Origin: Komagataeibacter oboediens
GTDB lineage: Bacteria > Pseudomonadota > Alphaproteobacteria > Acetobacterales > Acetobacteraceae
Direction: 5' to 3'
Assembly (NCBI RefSeq): GCF_003207815.1
Contig: NZ_NKTX01000011.1
Location: 1 to 64,000, forward strand
DNA: 64,000 nt
Shown here in pieces: positions 26,614-35,799 of the stretch (positions are counted from its first letter, which is position 1; every line of letters begins with the position of its first letter). The notes beneath the pieces are model-generated. The model did not search any database. It saw nothing but the letters and a program-made list of their open reading frames with translations, and was not told where the DNA came from. The translations under genes were made by a program, and so were the position numbers.

Positions 26614-27357
26614 ATGAAAATTGGCCTGTTCATTCCGTGTTATATCGACGCGTTCTACCCTGAGGCAGGGATTGCCACGCTGGAACTGCTGGAAAAACTG
26701 GGACAGGATGTCGAATATCCGCTGGACCAGACCTGCTGTGGCCAGCCCATGGGCAATTCCGGCTGCAATTCGGACGCCGCCGCCGCGGAAGCCCTGTTTG
26801 TTCGCAACTTCGCCAAATACGACAAGATCGTCATGCCATCGGGCAGCTGCACGCATCATGTCCGCGACAATTTCGATGCGATTCCACAGACCGACGAAGT
26901 CCGCCATGTACGTGAAAACACCTATGAACTGGTGGAATTCCTGCATGACATCCTGAAGGTCGATGCCTTCCCATGGGCGGAATTCAACCACACCGTGGGC
27001 CTGCACAACAGCTGCGGCACACTGCGCGCCCTGCGCACGGCCAGCATGTCCGAACTGGGGGAAAAGCCGTTTTCCAAGCCGATGGACCTGCTGTCGAAAG
27101 TGAAGGGCATCCGTTTTGTCACCCCCAAGCGGCCCGATGAATGCTGCGGGTTCGGTGGCACCTTTTCCGTCACGGAAGAAGCCGTGTCAGCCAAAATGGG
27201 CGTGGACAAGGTGCGTGACCATTATCAGGCGGGCGCGGATTACATCGTCTCGGCCGACTCTTCATGCGTAATGCACCAGCAGGGCTGTGCCGAACGCGCG
27301 GGCGTCCCCATCCGCTTCATTCATATCGCGCAGATCCTTAACGGAGCAGCAGAATGA
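26614..27357 (+). CDS. lutA: L-lactate utilization protein LutA
   Basis: A 247-residue protein with two cysteine-rich CCG domains: QTCCGQPMGNSGC near residue 38 and DECCGFGGTF near 176, with SADSSCVMHQQG at the end. LutA is one of three subunits of an Fe-S cluster L-lactate dehydrogenase (LutABC). ATG 26614 follows a GAGGATGAG box and gives the family N terminus MKIGLFIPCY. First gene of a coupled three-gene operon. Confidence 0.93.
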   Translation: MKIGLFIPCYIDAFYPEAGIATLELLEKLGQDVEYPLDQTCCGQPMGNSGCNSDAAAAEALFVRNFAKYDKIVMPSGSCTHHVRDNFDAIPQTDEVRHVRENTYELVEFLHDILKVDAFPWAEFNHTVGLHNSCGTLRALRTASMSELGEKPFSKPMDLLSKVKGIRFVTPKRPDECCGFGGTFSVTEEAVSAKMGVDKVRDHYQAGADYIVSADSSCVMHQQGCAERAGVPIRFIHIAQILNGAAE

Positions 27358-28766
27358 GCAACAAGCCCGTCAACCACGCCCGCGCAGCCGAGCATTTCCT
27401 TGAGGATGCGCCCCACCTGCAGTTCCATGACGAACGCCTGTGGGACATGCGCCAGAAGCGTGACGGCCAGATGCATATGCTGCCAGAATGGCAGGATCTG
27501 CGTGAAGAGGCGTCCCGCATCAAGGAACATACGCTGTCCCGCCTGCCCGAATATCTGGAGCAGTTCGAGGAAAACGCGAAAAAGAATGGCATTCACGTCC
27601 ACTGGGCGCGCGATGGGGCGGAACATAACCGCATCGTGGGCGAGATCCTGAAGGCCCATAACGCGCGCAACCTGATCAAGAGCAAGTCCATGGTCACCGA
27701 AGAATGTGACATGCGGCCCTATCTTGAAAAACAGGGCGTTACCGTAACCGAGACGGACCTGGGCGAACGCATCCAGCAGCTTGATGACCAACTGCCCAGT
27801 CACATCGTGGTGCCGGCAGTGCACAAGCTGACATCAGACGTGGCCAAGATCTTCGCCAAGGATTACCACACCGACCCCAACATCCGTGACCCGCACCTGC
27901 TGGCCGAAGCACAGCGCCAGGCGGCCCGCCCCGTGATCCTGCATGCGGATGCGGGCATGACGGGCGGCAATTTCGTGGTGGCGGAAACCGGCACGTTCGT
28001 GGTCTGCACCAATGAAGGCAATGCGGACCTGAGCGCGACCGTGCCCAACCTGCACATCGCAACCATCGGGATCGAACGCCTTGTCCCGCGCATGGCCGAC
28101 CTTGGCGTTTTCATCCGCCTGCTGTCACGCAGCGCACTGGGATCGCCGATCACACAGTACACCACCCATTTCCGTGGCCCGCAGAAGGGGGGCGAAATGC
28201 ATGTGGTGCTGGTCGATAACGGCCGGTCCGCGCGTCTGGGCATGGAAGATTTCTGGACGTCGCTCAAATGCATCCGCTGTGGCGCCTGCATGAACACCTG
28301 CCCGGTGTACCGCCGTTCAGGCGGGCTGTCCTATGGCGCGGTGTATTCCGGCCCGATCGGTGCGATCATCGACCCGACCTTCAACGAGCGCAAATACAGC
28401 ACGCTTCCCTATGCCTCGACGCTGAACGGAAGCTGCACCAATGTCTGTCCGGTCAAGATCAACATCCACGAACAGCTGTACAAATGGCGCCGCGTACTGG
28501 TGCAGCACCATGAAATGCCCTTCGTCAAGCGTGAGATCATGCACATGGCGGGCAAGCTTATGGGTCAGCCCAAGATGTACCGCGCCGCCATCAAGATGAC
28601 CGAGGTCTCGCTGGGCTCCATGCCGCGCTTCGTGCTGTATAACTGGCTGAACCCGTGGGGCAAGCACCGCGAAAACCCGCATCCGGTCAAGCAGACATTC
28701 AATGACTGGTATCGCAAGAACCGCGAGAAGGCCAAGCCTGCCGCCGCATCGGAGACCAAGAAATGA
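27354..28766 (+). CDS. lutB: L-lactate utilization iron-sulfur protein LutB
   Basis: A 470-residue LutB. The LUD region occupies the first two thirds (AETGTFVVCTNEGNADLSAT). The first ferredoxin motif CIRCGACMNTCP begins at residue 306. The second motif reads LNGSCTNVCPVKI: the position that is the first cysteine of CxxCxxxCP in many LutB proteins is Asn358 here. This may be a subfamily trait, since the following HEQLYKWR is conserved in YkgF-like members. Start overlaps the lutA stop by four bases. Confidence 0.94.
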   Translation: MSNKPVNHARAAEHFLEDAPHLQFHDERLWDMRQKRDGQMHMLPEWQDLREEASRIKEHTLSRLPEYLEQFEENAKKNGIHVHWARDGAEHNRIVGEILKAHNARNLIKSKSMVTEECDMRPYLEKQGVTVTETDLGERIQQLDDQLPSHIVVPAVHKLTSDVAKIFAKDYHTDPNIRDPHLLAEAQRQAARPVILHADAGMTGGNFVVAETGTFVVCTNEGNADLSATVPNLHIATIGIERLVPRMADLGVFIRLLSRSALGSPITQYTTHFRGPQKGGEMHVVLVDNGRSARLGMEDFWTSLKCIRCGACMNTCPVYRRSGGLSYGAVYSGPIGAIIDPTFNERKYSTLPYASTLNGSCTNVCPVKINIHEQLYKWRRVLVQHHEMPFVKREIMHMAGKLMGQPKMYRAAIKMTEVSLGSMPRFVLYNWLNPWGKHRENPHPVKQTFNDWYRKNREKAKPAAASETKK

Positions 28767-29350
28767 GCGCCGCACGCGACGAGATCCTGCAGGCCCTGCG
28801 CAATAACCGTCCCACGCCGGAAAACCATCCGCTGCCGCCGGTCAGGACACTGGGTGATCTGGATGCCAGCCGGGAACGCTTCATCGCCAGCCTGAAGATA
28901 CTGGGCGGCGATGTGCTGGAGCCGGTTGAAGGCGAAACACTGGATCAGGCCATCATGCGCCGTCACCCGGATGCGAAGGTGATCTGTTCCAATGTGCCGG
29001 AAGCGAAGGGCACGCTGCCGGTGGAAAAGGTCAAGACCCCGCAGGACGCGGCGACCATTGACGTGACCGTGGTGCGTGCACCCTTCGGCATTGCGGAAAT
29101 GGGGTCAATCTTCCTGAGCGAGTCGCAGCTGCCGATCAATTCCTTCGCCCACTTGGGGCAGCACATCGTGGTGGTGCTGTCGCCCGACTCGATTACGGCG
29201 AACATGCACACCGCCTATCAGGAACGGCCGGAATTCAAATCCGCCAATTATGGCGTGCTAATGAGCGGCCCGTCCGCCACGGCGGATATTCAGGGCGTGC
29301 TGATCCGGGGCGCACAGGGTGTGCGATCCCTTTCGGTCTGGTTTGCCTGA
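28763..29350 (+). CDS. lutC: L-lactate utilization protein LutC
   Basis: A 195-residue LUD-domain protein. Recognisable blocks are VTVVRAPFGIAEMGSIFLSE, FAHLGQHIVVVLSPDSI and the C-terminal MSGPSATADIQGVLIRGAQG followed by a short tail. LutC is required with LutA and LutB for growth on L-lactate, oxidising it to pyruvate. Start overlaps the lutB stop by four bases. Acetic acid bacteria commonly oxidise lactate, which fits. Confidence 0.93.
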   Translation: MSAARDEILQALRNNRPTPENHPLPPVRTLGDLDASRERFIASLKILGGDVLEPVEGETLDQAIMRRHPDAKVICSNVPEAKGTLPVEKVKTPQDAATIDVTVVRAPFGIAEMGSIFLSESQLPINSFAHLGQHIVVVLSPDSITANMHTAYQERPEFKSANYGVLMSGPSATADIQGVLIRGAQGVRSLSVWFA

Positions 29351-29358
29351 ATGTGACA

Positions 29359-29401
29359 GGCAGCCCTTCGCGCCATTTTCCCGAAATGGCGCGAAGCTGC
29401 C
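29359..29401. terminator. Bidirectional hairpin between lutC and hup
   Basis: Perfect 13-bp stem CTTCGCGCCATTT/AAATGGCGCGAAG (29366-29378 with 29384-29396) with a five-base loop, extended by GGCAG/CTGCC after a two-base bulge. It begins nine bases past the lutC stop and sits six bases past the stop of the convergent hup gene, so it can end both transcripts. Confidence 0.75.
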
Positions 29402-29406
29402 GGGTA

Positions 29407-29676
29407 TCAGACAGCTTTCTTCAGGTTGGGACTGGCCTTGAAGCGGACCGTCTTGCCCGCCTTGACCTTCACCGGTTCGCCGGTGCGGGGATTGAGCGCC
29501 TTGCGGGCCTTGGTTTTCTTGACCGTAAACGTGCCGAAAGACGGCAGGGTAAAGCCACCCTCACGCTTCAGTTCCTTGACAATCGCCGCGATCAGGTCGG
29601 AAGCAGCCTGATTGGCCGCGACACCCGTGCAATCAATCGAATCCTGAATAACTGCTGCAATAAAGGCTTTACTCAT
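29407..29676 (-). CDS. hup: HU family DNA-binding protein
   Basis: An 89-residue HU/IHF-type histone-like protein. The DNA-bending arm region contains GGFTLPSFGTFTVKKTKARKA (cores GFTLPSFGTF and KKTKARKALNPRTGE), and the dimer helix begins MSKAFIAAVIQD. A helical N terminus with DCTGVAANQAASDLIAAIV is typical. Binds DNA without sequence specificity and compacts the nucleoid. Confidence 0.94.
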   Translation of the reverse strand: MSKAFIAAVIQDSIDCTGVAANQAASDLIAAIVKELKREGGFTLPSFGTFTVKKTKARKALNPRTGEPVKVKAGKTVRFKASPNLKKAV

Positions 29677-30030
29677 CGTAACGGCCTGCTCCTTTCGGGC
29701 TAAAAATGAATGTCGTAAGTATCCTGTTCGCGTAACCAGACGGGGTATTGCCGCCCATCCGGGCCGAACGGTCGCGGCTTTTAACCCGATGAATGGGGTT
29801 ACACCAGCAATTTTTTGTTATCACATAAAAATTCCTGCTGTTGTGGTCAGCAAGAACCGAAGCCTTTGCGAAAACGGTAGTTATATTGGCCCATCTGTGC
29901 GATAACAGATTGTTTATATCGAAATCGTATCATTCTGGCTAAAAAAAACTGGTCCTGAAAAAATATTTCCCGCGCCAGACACCCCATCCACATGACAGCA
30001 GTATCTGGCGCGGGTTATGGGCCGCCAGCC
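29677..30030 (-). promoter_or_regulatory. Intergenic region: hup promoter side and RTX-gene terminator
   Basis: No gene in this gap. At 29969-29979 and 30004-30014 a perfect 11-bp inverted repeat CCCGCGCCAGA/TCTGGCGCGGG with a 24-base loop lies 17 bases beyond the RTX-gene stop; on the minus strand it is followed by AAATATTTTTT, so it is a probable terminator. The AT-rich part nearer hup (29700-29960) likely holds the hup promoter, but I could not single out a -35/-10 pair. Confidence 0.55.
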
Positions 30031-31446
30031 TCAGCTTTTGAAATTCTGCGCCTTCAGGTCCGTCACGCCGACAAAAGTAATCCGGGTCGCGTCATCCAGG
30101 CTTACGGTCGTATTTCCGCCGGCAATGGTGGCGTTGTCCAGCATGGACTGGATGGCACCCGCACTCGCATCATAACCGGACAGCTTGACGGCATTGCCTG
30201 CCGACCTGCCAAAGTCCTGAATGATGTCGTTGCCACCATCCTGCCCCTTGATGAAATCGAATTCTGTCGTGCCGTTCCCTGCCTGCAGCAGGTCATTGCC
30301 CAGACCGGCCTGCAGGGTGTCAGCACCCTGCCCGCCGATCAGGGTGTCGTTTCCGTTACCCGCCACGGCGTAGAGCGCATTCGTTGACAGCCCGCCATCA
30401 AGCGTTTCATTCCCGCCGCTGGCGTAATAGGTGATGTTCCCGGCTGTATTCGCGCTCAGGTCCAGTCCGGCAGTGCCGAAAATGGTGGCGTTGCTTCCGG
30501 TTACGGTGTCGGAAATGCCCTTACTGCCATCAATGAATGTCAGTGTGCCCGGCACGCTGACCGAAATCGAACTGGCATCGACATTATCAAGCAGGGTGGA
30601 ATAGCTGGCCGAAATCGTATCGCTGTCGCCCCCGCTTACGGTCAGGCTGTCATCGCCGTGGATGGTACTGTCGCTGGTGGAATTGATAACAAGGTCATTG
30701 CTGCCGTAAATGGTGTCGGACACGCCCCCATCAATGGTTGCGGTATCCTGCGCAGGGGCAGGTTCTTCAAAATAATCATCGGTTGCATAGGTAACGATGC
30801 CCGAATTGCTGACATCCTGCACTACGACACCATCAAATACCTGCAACTGTGCATTGCCACCGTCAAACGCCGTCGTCCCACCGGGGGCGTTCCAGTCTCC
30901 GGTCACGGTGGGCGTGCCGTCAAAGGCATAGACCGTGTCGGTCCCGCCCATGACATGCATGACATCCTGCCCGCCGCCACTGACGAACTCGGTATTGCCG
31001 CCAGCCGCGTAATAATTTACGTCGCCCGATCCGGCGATGAAATCCACCTCGCCCATGTCGCCGTCCACGGCGGTCACAGCCTGGCTGCCACTGTCCAGGA
31101 CGACGGTGCCATCCAGCGGCGCGGGCGTTGTACTGCCAATCACAACCTTGCTGGCGGTCGTGTCATAATACCCGTCGGACGTGATCTCCTGTGCCGTCCC
31201 GCCAATCTGCTGCGCGATCGACCGGTCGATCCCGGCCACGCCCAGCATGCGCAGGGACTGCGCCGGAACGTTGGTGATGTCCCCGCCATAGGCCTGCGTC
31301 AATGCGGTGATGTCGGCACCGGGAATGCCGCCGATCAGCGATTGCAGGGCCGCCGCCTCACCCGCCTGCTGCAGTCCCGCTATGACGCTGCTGTCCGGAT
31401 TGATCCCCAGCGTCTGGCCCGTGGCCCCGGTTACGGTCACACCCAT
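30031..31446 (-). CDS. RTX-type repeat protein
   Basis: A 471-residue acidic, Gly/Asp/Thr-rich protein with almost no cysteine. The C-terminal third has RTX-like calcium-binding nonapeptides (NGNDTLIGG, QGADTLQAG, LGNDLLQAG, about 365-395) and ends in a typical uncleaved type I secretion tail region (FVGVTDLKAQNF). Earlier repeats are degenerate (ISDTVTGSNATIFG, VSDTIYGSNDLVI). No signal peptide. No type I exporter is encoded in the window. Function could be adhesion or surface coating. An AAGGA box precedes the ATG. Confidence 0.8.
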   Translation of the reverse strand: MGVTVTGATGQTLGINPDSSVIAGLQQAGEAAALQSLIGGIPGADITALTQAYGGDITNVPAQSLRMLGVAGIDRSIAQQIGGTAQEITSDGYYDTTASKVVIGSTTPAPLDGTVVLDSGSQAVTAVDGDMGEVDFIAGSGDVNYYAAGGNTEFVSGGGQDVMHVMGGTDTVYAFDGTPTVTGDWNAPGGTTAFDGGNAQLQVFDGVVVQDVSNSGIVTYATDDYFEEPAPAQDTATIDGGVSDTIYGSNDLVINSTSDSTIHGDDSLTVSGGDSDTISASYSTLLDNVDASSISVSVPGTLTFIDGSKGISDTVTGSNATIFGTAGLDLSANTAGNITYYASGGNETLDGGLSTNALYAVAGNGNDTLIGGQGADTLQAGLGNDLLQAGNGTTEFDFIKGQDGGNDIIQDFGRSAGNAVKLSGYDASAGAIQSMLDNATIAGGNTTVSLDDATRITFVGVTDLKAQNFKS

Positions 31447-31613
31447 GCATTCCGTTCCTTTTCACGCATTGCGGGAACATGCATGTCTCCCGACGTCGCT
31501 ACAGATGACCCGCCACCCGCGCCGCCATGATCGTCACGACCGGGAAGGGGATGCTTTCACGACGCTAATTGACAGCAATGGGTTAAGAAATTCGGAATCA
31601 GGGTCAAATCGGT

Positions 31614-33674
31614 TCAGTTTGACGGAACCTGTTTTTCCAGTTCCTCCAGCCATATGCGGGCATTGCCATCAGACGGCGCACGCCAGTCCCCGCGCGGTGA
31701 CAGTGCGCCCCCGGCAACAACCTTCGGCCCGTTGGGCATGGCCGAACGCTTGAACTGGCTGAAACCAAAGAATCGGTTAAGAAAAACACCCAGCCAGTGA
31801 CGGATTTCGGGCAGATCATAGCTCCGCTGGCTACCAGCGGGGAAACCCGGCGGCCACGCCCCGACTGCGGCATCACCCCATGCATGCAGTGCCATGAATG
31901 CGATTCTGGACGGGCGGAAGCCATACCGCAGCACATGGAACAGGGTAAAATCCTGCAATGCATACGGGCCGATCAGCGATTCCGTGCTCTGCACCGCCTG
32001 TCCCGCCGTGGCGGGCACCAGTTCGGGCGAGATTTCGGTGGACAGGATGGCATCCAGCACCGCGCAGGTCCGTGCCTGTTCCTGCCCGCTGGCCATGACC
32101 CAGCGGATCAGGTGCTGGATCAGTGTTTTCGGCAGGCCGGAATTGACATTGTAATGCGCCATCTGGTCGCCCACGCCGTAAGTGCACCAGCCCAGCGCCA
32201 GTTCCGACAGGTCGCCGGTGCCAATGACGATCCCGCCCGACTGGTTGGCCAGCCGGAACAGGAAATCGGTCCGCAGCCCCGCCTGCACATTTTCGAACGT
32301 GACGTCGTACACGTCCTCCCCCGCGGCAAAGGGATGTCCCATCTGTTCCAGCATGAGCCGTGCCGCCGGGCGGATGTCGATTTCACGCGCCTGTATACCC
32401 AGTGCCGCCATCAGTTCATGCGCATTGCCACGCGTGTCGCTGCTGGTGCCAAAGCCGGGCATGGTATAGCCCAGCACCGCCTGCCGCCCCAGCCCGCTTT
32501 CATCCGCCGCCCGGGCCGCGACCAGCAGCGCATGGGTGGAATCAAGACCACCCGAAACACCAATGACCAGCGTTTTCACCCGTGACGCCAGCAGCCGCCG
32601 CTTCAGGGCCGTGACCTGTATGGTAAAGGCTTCGTAACAGTCCTGATCCAGCACCGCAGGGTCACTGGGCACGAAGGGAAAGCGGGGAATGGCGCGCTGC
32701 AGGCCGATATTTTCCATGGGCGGGGCCATGGTCAGATCGATCCAGCGCCAGTCCCGCACACCTTCATGCGCCCGGTTGTCGGCAAAGGTGCCCATGCGCA
32801 GGCGTTCCTGCCGCAGCAGATCAAGGTCCACATCCGCCGTCAGCGTGACAAGGCCGGATGGAAAACGCGCACTTTGCGCAAGAAGCGTGCCATTTTCAAA
32901 AATGGAAGCCTGCCCGTCCCACGCCACGTCGGTGGTTGATTCCCCCTCCCCCGCCGCAGCATACAGATAGGCACAGATACAGCGCGCGGAATGGGACTGG
33001 CACAGCAGCGTGCGCGTACGCGCCTTGCCCACCGTGATGTTGGATGCCGACAGGTTGGCAATGACCGTGGCCCCGGCAAGGGCGGCCTGAATGCCCGGCG
33101 GCTGGGGCACCCACATGTCTTCACAGATTTCGGCGGCCACCACCAGCCCCGGCACATCGCGGGCACGGAACAGCAGGTCGGTGCCAAACGGCACGTCATG
33201 ACCACCCAGCGTGACATGGCCGCCCCGCAGCCCCGCACCGGCAGTAAACTGCCGTGCCTCGTAAAACTCGCGGTAATTGGGCAGGTAGGACTTGGGAATG
33301 ACGCCAGCAATACGCCCGTCATGCAGGGCAATGGCGCAGTTGTACAGCGCATCCCCCCACACGACCGGTGCCCCCACCAGCACCAGCGGCCGCAAGCCCG
33401 CCGTCTGCGCTGCAAGCCACGTTATGGCATCGCCCACGCGGTCAAGCAGCACGTCCTGCTGGCGCAGGTCCTCGATGGCATAACCCGACAGGCCCAGTTC
33501 AGGAAAAACCGCAACCACGGCCCCTGCATCATGACAGGCACGGATTGCTTCACTGGTGCGGCGCGCGTTTTCCATCGGGTCTGCCAGAACCACCGGCAAC
33601 GTACATGCCGCCACGCGCGCAAACCCGTGCGTGTACATAGCGTAAAATCCGGCCGTGCTGTCGCGTGCTGTCAT
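31614..33674 (-). CDS. nadE: Glutamine-dependent NAD+ synthetase
   Basis: A 686-residue two-domain NadE. The N-terminal nitrilase-type glutaminase has its Glu-Lys-Cys triad in [30 protein letters not shown] and [12 protein letters not shown]. The C-terminal synthetase has the PP-loop [13 protein letters not shown]. It amidates nicotinate adenine dinucleotide to NAD with glutamine as nitrogen source, completing the pathway that NadD feeds. ATG 33674 (with AGGAT just upstream) gives the family length; the longer frame adds 22 residues. Confidence 0.96.
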   Translation of the reverse strand: MTARDSTAGFYAMYTHGFARVAACTLPVVLADPMENARRTSEAIRACHDAGAVVAVFPELGLSGYAIEDLRQQDVLLDRVGDAITWLAAQTAGLRPLVLVGAPVVWGDALYNCAIALHDGRIAGVIPKSYLPNYREFYEARQFTAGAGLRGGHVTLGGHDVPFGTDLLFRARDVPGLVVAAEICEDMWVPQPPGIQAALAGATVIANLSASNITVGKARTRTLLCQSHSARCICAYLYAAAGEGESTTDVAWDGQASIFENGTLLAQSARFPSGLVTLTADVDLDLLRQERLRMGTFADNRAHEGVRDWRWIDLTMAPPMENIGLQRAIPRFPFVPSDPAVLDQDCYEAFTIQVTALKRRLLASRVKTLVIGVSGGLDSTHALLVAARAADESGLGRQAVLGYTMPGFGTSSDTRGNAHELMAALGIQAREIDIRPAARLMLEQMGHPFAAGEDVYDVTFENVQAGLRTDFLFRLANQSGGIVIGTGDLSELALGWCTYGVGDQMAHYNVNSGLPKTLIQHLIRWVMASGQEQARTCAVLDAILSTEISPELVPATAGQAVQSTESLIGPYALQDFTLFHVLRYGFRPSRIAFMALHAWGDAAVGAWPPGFPAGSQRSYDLPEIRHWLGVFLNRFFGFSQFKRSAMPNGPKVVAGGALSPRGDWRAPSDGNARIWLEELEKQVPSN

Positions 33675-33800
33675 ATCCTGCCTTCCCGCCCCGAAAACCA
33701 AAATCATGCCGCCCGATGAACCGGGTGCCGTCTGGCGCATTGTTATAGAGCGGATGGCATGCCCGCGTCTGTCACAACAACGATCGGAAGGAACCGGATC

Positions 33801-33977
33801 ATGGACCTGTTACGCTGGACCATCACATTCCTTGTCCTGGCCCTGATCGCCGCGGTCTTTGGCTTCGGCGGCATCTCGGACACCTTTGCCTATTTTGGCA
33901 AGGTACTCTTTTTTGTCTTCATCGTCCTGTTTATCCTTGGATTGTTTTTCGGCCGCGGCCGCGGAACTTCGCCTTGA
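33801..33977 (+). CDS. DUF1328 small membrane protein
   Basis: A 58-residue YtjA/DUF1328 protein: two hydrophobic segments (about 7-24 and 32-50) joined by GFGGISDTFAYFGK, which is the family signature. It likely sits in the inner membrane; no function is established. ATG 33801 follows a GGAAGGA box. Its last 47 bases overlap the 3' end of the convergent dsbB gene. Confidence 0.88.
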   Translation: MDLLRWTITFLVLALIAAVFGFGGISDTFAYFGKVLFFVFIVLFILGLFFGRGRGTSP

Positions 33978-34440
33978 TCCGCAATCCCCGGCGTACAAGC
34001 GGAATCAGCGCAAGGGCATAGATCCCGTCCATCATGGCCATGGACAATGGCACGCCGGGCACAAGATAGGTCGCCGCGTCGCACGGCTTGGCCGGACGGC
34101 GCGGCATGGAGGCCAGGCGCTCGGCAAAACTGCCGCCGTGGAATGTGGGTGCACGGCATTCAGGCAGCGGGCTGGCCCACCAGCCCTGTTCCACCCCCAC
34201 ATGCACAACCGACAGCCCGAAGGCGCACAGCAGCACCGGCATGCACAGCCACAGCACACCACGGGCCATGTCGCGCGGCAATATGGTGGCGAATGCCCCC
34301 AGCACGATCAGGATACGGTAGGGCCAGCGTTCCCACAGGCACAGCCCGCAGGGGACGTGGCCGAGTGTGTACTGGCTCCACCACGCGACACCAAGTGCGG
34401 CAAACCCTGCCAGCACCATCAATAAAGCAGTTGAACGCAT
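33931..34440 (-). CDS. dsbB: Disulfide bond formation protein B
   Basis: A 169-residue membrane protein with four hydrophobic segments. The quinone-proximal cysteine pair is in VPCGLCLWERWPYR and the second, periplasmic pair is Cys in PLPECRAP and AKPCDAAT. DsbB passes electrons from periplasmic DsbA to the quinone pool. Its 3' end overlaps the convergent DUF1328 gene by 47 bases. It lies six bases beyond the otsA stop but on the same strand downstream of it. Confidence 0.9.
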   Translation of the reverse strand: MRSTALLMVLAGFAALGVAWWSQYTLGHVPCGLCLWERWPYRILIVLGAFATILPRDMARGVLWLCMPVLLCAFGLSVVHVGVEQGWWASPLPECRAPTFHGGSFAERLASMPRRPAKPCDAATYLVPGVPLSMAMMDGIYALALIPLVRRGLRIKAKFRGRGRKTIQG

Positions 34441-34446
34441 GGCTGG

Positions 34447-35799
34447 CTACGATCGGTCCACGACGGGCGCTGCCTGCAACGCGCGCATGAAATCAGCGGC
34501 CCAGCTTACGGCTGTCGTGCTGCTGACCTCGCGCTCCAGCGCCTGCCAGCGCGTGCGGCGTTCCGCAAGGCCCATCGTCAGCGCCTCATGCAGGGCATCG
34601 GCGATCTCATCGGGATCATACGGATTGACCAGGATGCCTTCGTCCATTTCCGGCGCGGCACCCGCGAAATGCGACAGGATCAGCACGCCCGGATTGGCCG
34701 GGTCCTGCGCCGCCACGTATTCCTTGGCAACAAGATTCATGCCATCGCGCAGGGGCGTGATCAGGGCGGCTTCCGCCCGGCGGTAGAACCCGGCCAGAAC
34801 CTCACGCGGAAGCGGGCGGGTGATGTAGCGGATGGGCGTCCAATCGAATTCGGAATACGCACCGTTGATCCGCCCGGTCAGTTCGTCAAGCTGGCGGCGC
34901 AGCTGGCGGTATTCCTCCACACTGCCCCGGGAAATGGGAGCGACCTGCAGAAACGTCACCTTGCCACGATGTTCGGGATAGCGGGCCAGCAGCGCCTCAT
35001 AACCACGAAAGCGTTCGGGCAGGCCCTTGGAATAGTCCAGCCGGTCCACGCCCAGCACCAGCTTGGCACCGCGCAGGCTGCCTTCCAGGCGCTCGACCTC
35101 CGGTCCCTGCATGCTTTTTTCCGCCTGCGCGCGGAACTCATCGGGATCAATGCCAATGGGAAATGCCTCCCCACGCGGCGGCAGGCCGTTGACTTCCAGC
35201 GAGTGATTCAGGTTCTCGGCATCCTCGGGGGTCTGCACGCCCACCAGGTCATAGCTCTGCATATCCTCAAGCAGCAGCTCCGCGCCTGGCAGGGAGCGCA
35301 CGAGGCTCCATGGCGGAAAGGGAATATGCAGGAAGAACCCGATCCGGCATTTCACCCCCAGATCCCGCAGCGCCTGCCCCAGCGGGAACAGGTGGTAATC
35401 ATGCACCCATATCACGTCATCGGGCCGCAGCAGCGGCAGCAGGGTGCGCGCGAACATGGCGTTGACCGCAAGGTAGGTTTCCCAGTCCGTGCGGGAATAG
35501 TTCATCAGCCCCACGCGGTAGTGAAACAGCGGCCACAGGATGCCGTTGGAGAAATTCTGGTAAAACCCCTCATACTGCAGCGGGGTCAGGTCAATGGTGG
35601 CGTAGGTGACGTTATCAACCCGGTCCAGCCGGGGCACCGGATCACCGCCATGCAGCTGCACCTGCTTGCCTGACCAGCCGAACCACAGCGATTCCCCTTC
35701 GCGCAGCGCATCTTTCAGCCCGACGGCCAGACCGCCTGCGGGCTGGCTGCGTTCACGCGGGGACGGGACGCGGTTGGATACAATAATCAGTCGCCCCAT
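34447..35799 (-). CDS. otsA: Trehalose-6-phosphate synthase
   Basis: A 450-residue GT20 glycosyltransferase. Family blocks: IIVSNRVPSP and PAGGLAVGLKDAL at the N terminus, VWVHDYHLFPLG, GVDRLDYSKGLPERFRGYE, and ALITPLRDGMNLVAKEYVAAQ near the UDP-glucose site (core LRDGMNLVAKEY). It joins glucose from UDP-glucose to glucose-6-phosphate. Its start overlaps the otsB stop by 13 bases, so the pair forms one operon making the osmoprotectant trehalose. Confidence 0.97.
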   Translation of the reverse strand: MGRLIIVSNRVPSPRERSQPAGGLAVGLKDALREGESLWFGWSGKQVQLHGGDPVPRLDRVDNVTYATIDLTPLQYEGFYQNFSNGILWPLFHYRVGLMNYSRTDWETYLAVNAMFARTLLPLLRPDDVIWVHDYHLFPLGQALRDLGVKCRIGFFLHIPFPPWSLVRSLPGAELLLEDMQSYDLVGVQTPEDAENLNHSLEVNGLPPRGEAFPIGIDPDEFRAQAEKSMQGPEVERLEGSLRGAKLVLGVDRLDYSKGLPERFRGYEALLARYPEHRGKVTFLQVAPISRGSVEEYRQLRRQLDELTGRINGAYSEFDWTPIRYITRPLPREVLAGFYRRAEAALITPLRDGMNLVAKEYVAAQDPANPGVLILSHFAGAAPEMDEGILVNPYDPDEIADALHEALTMGLAERRTRWQALEREVSSTTAVSWAADFMRALQAAPVVDRS

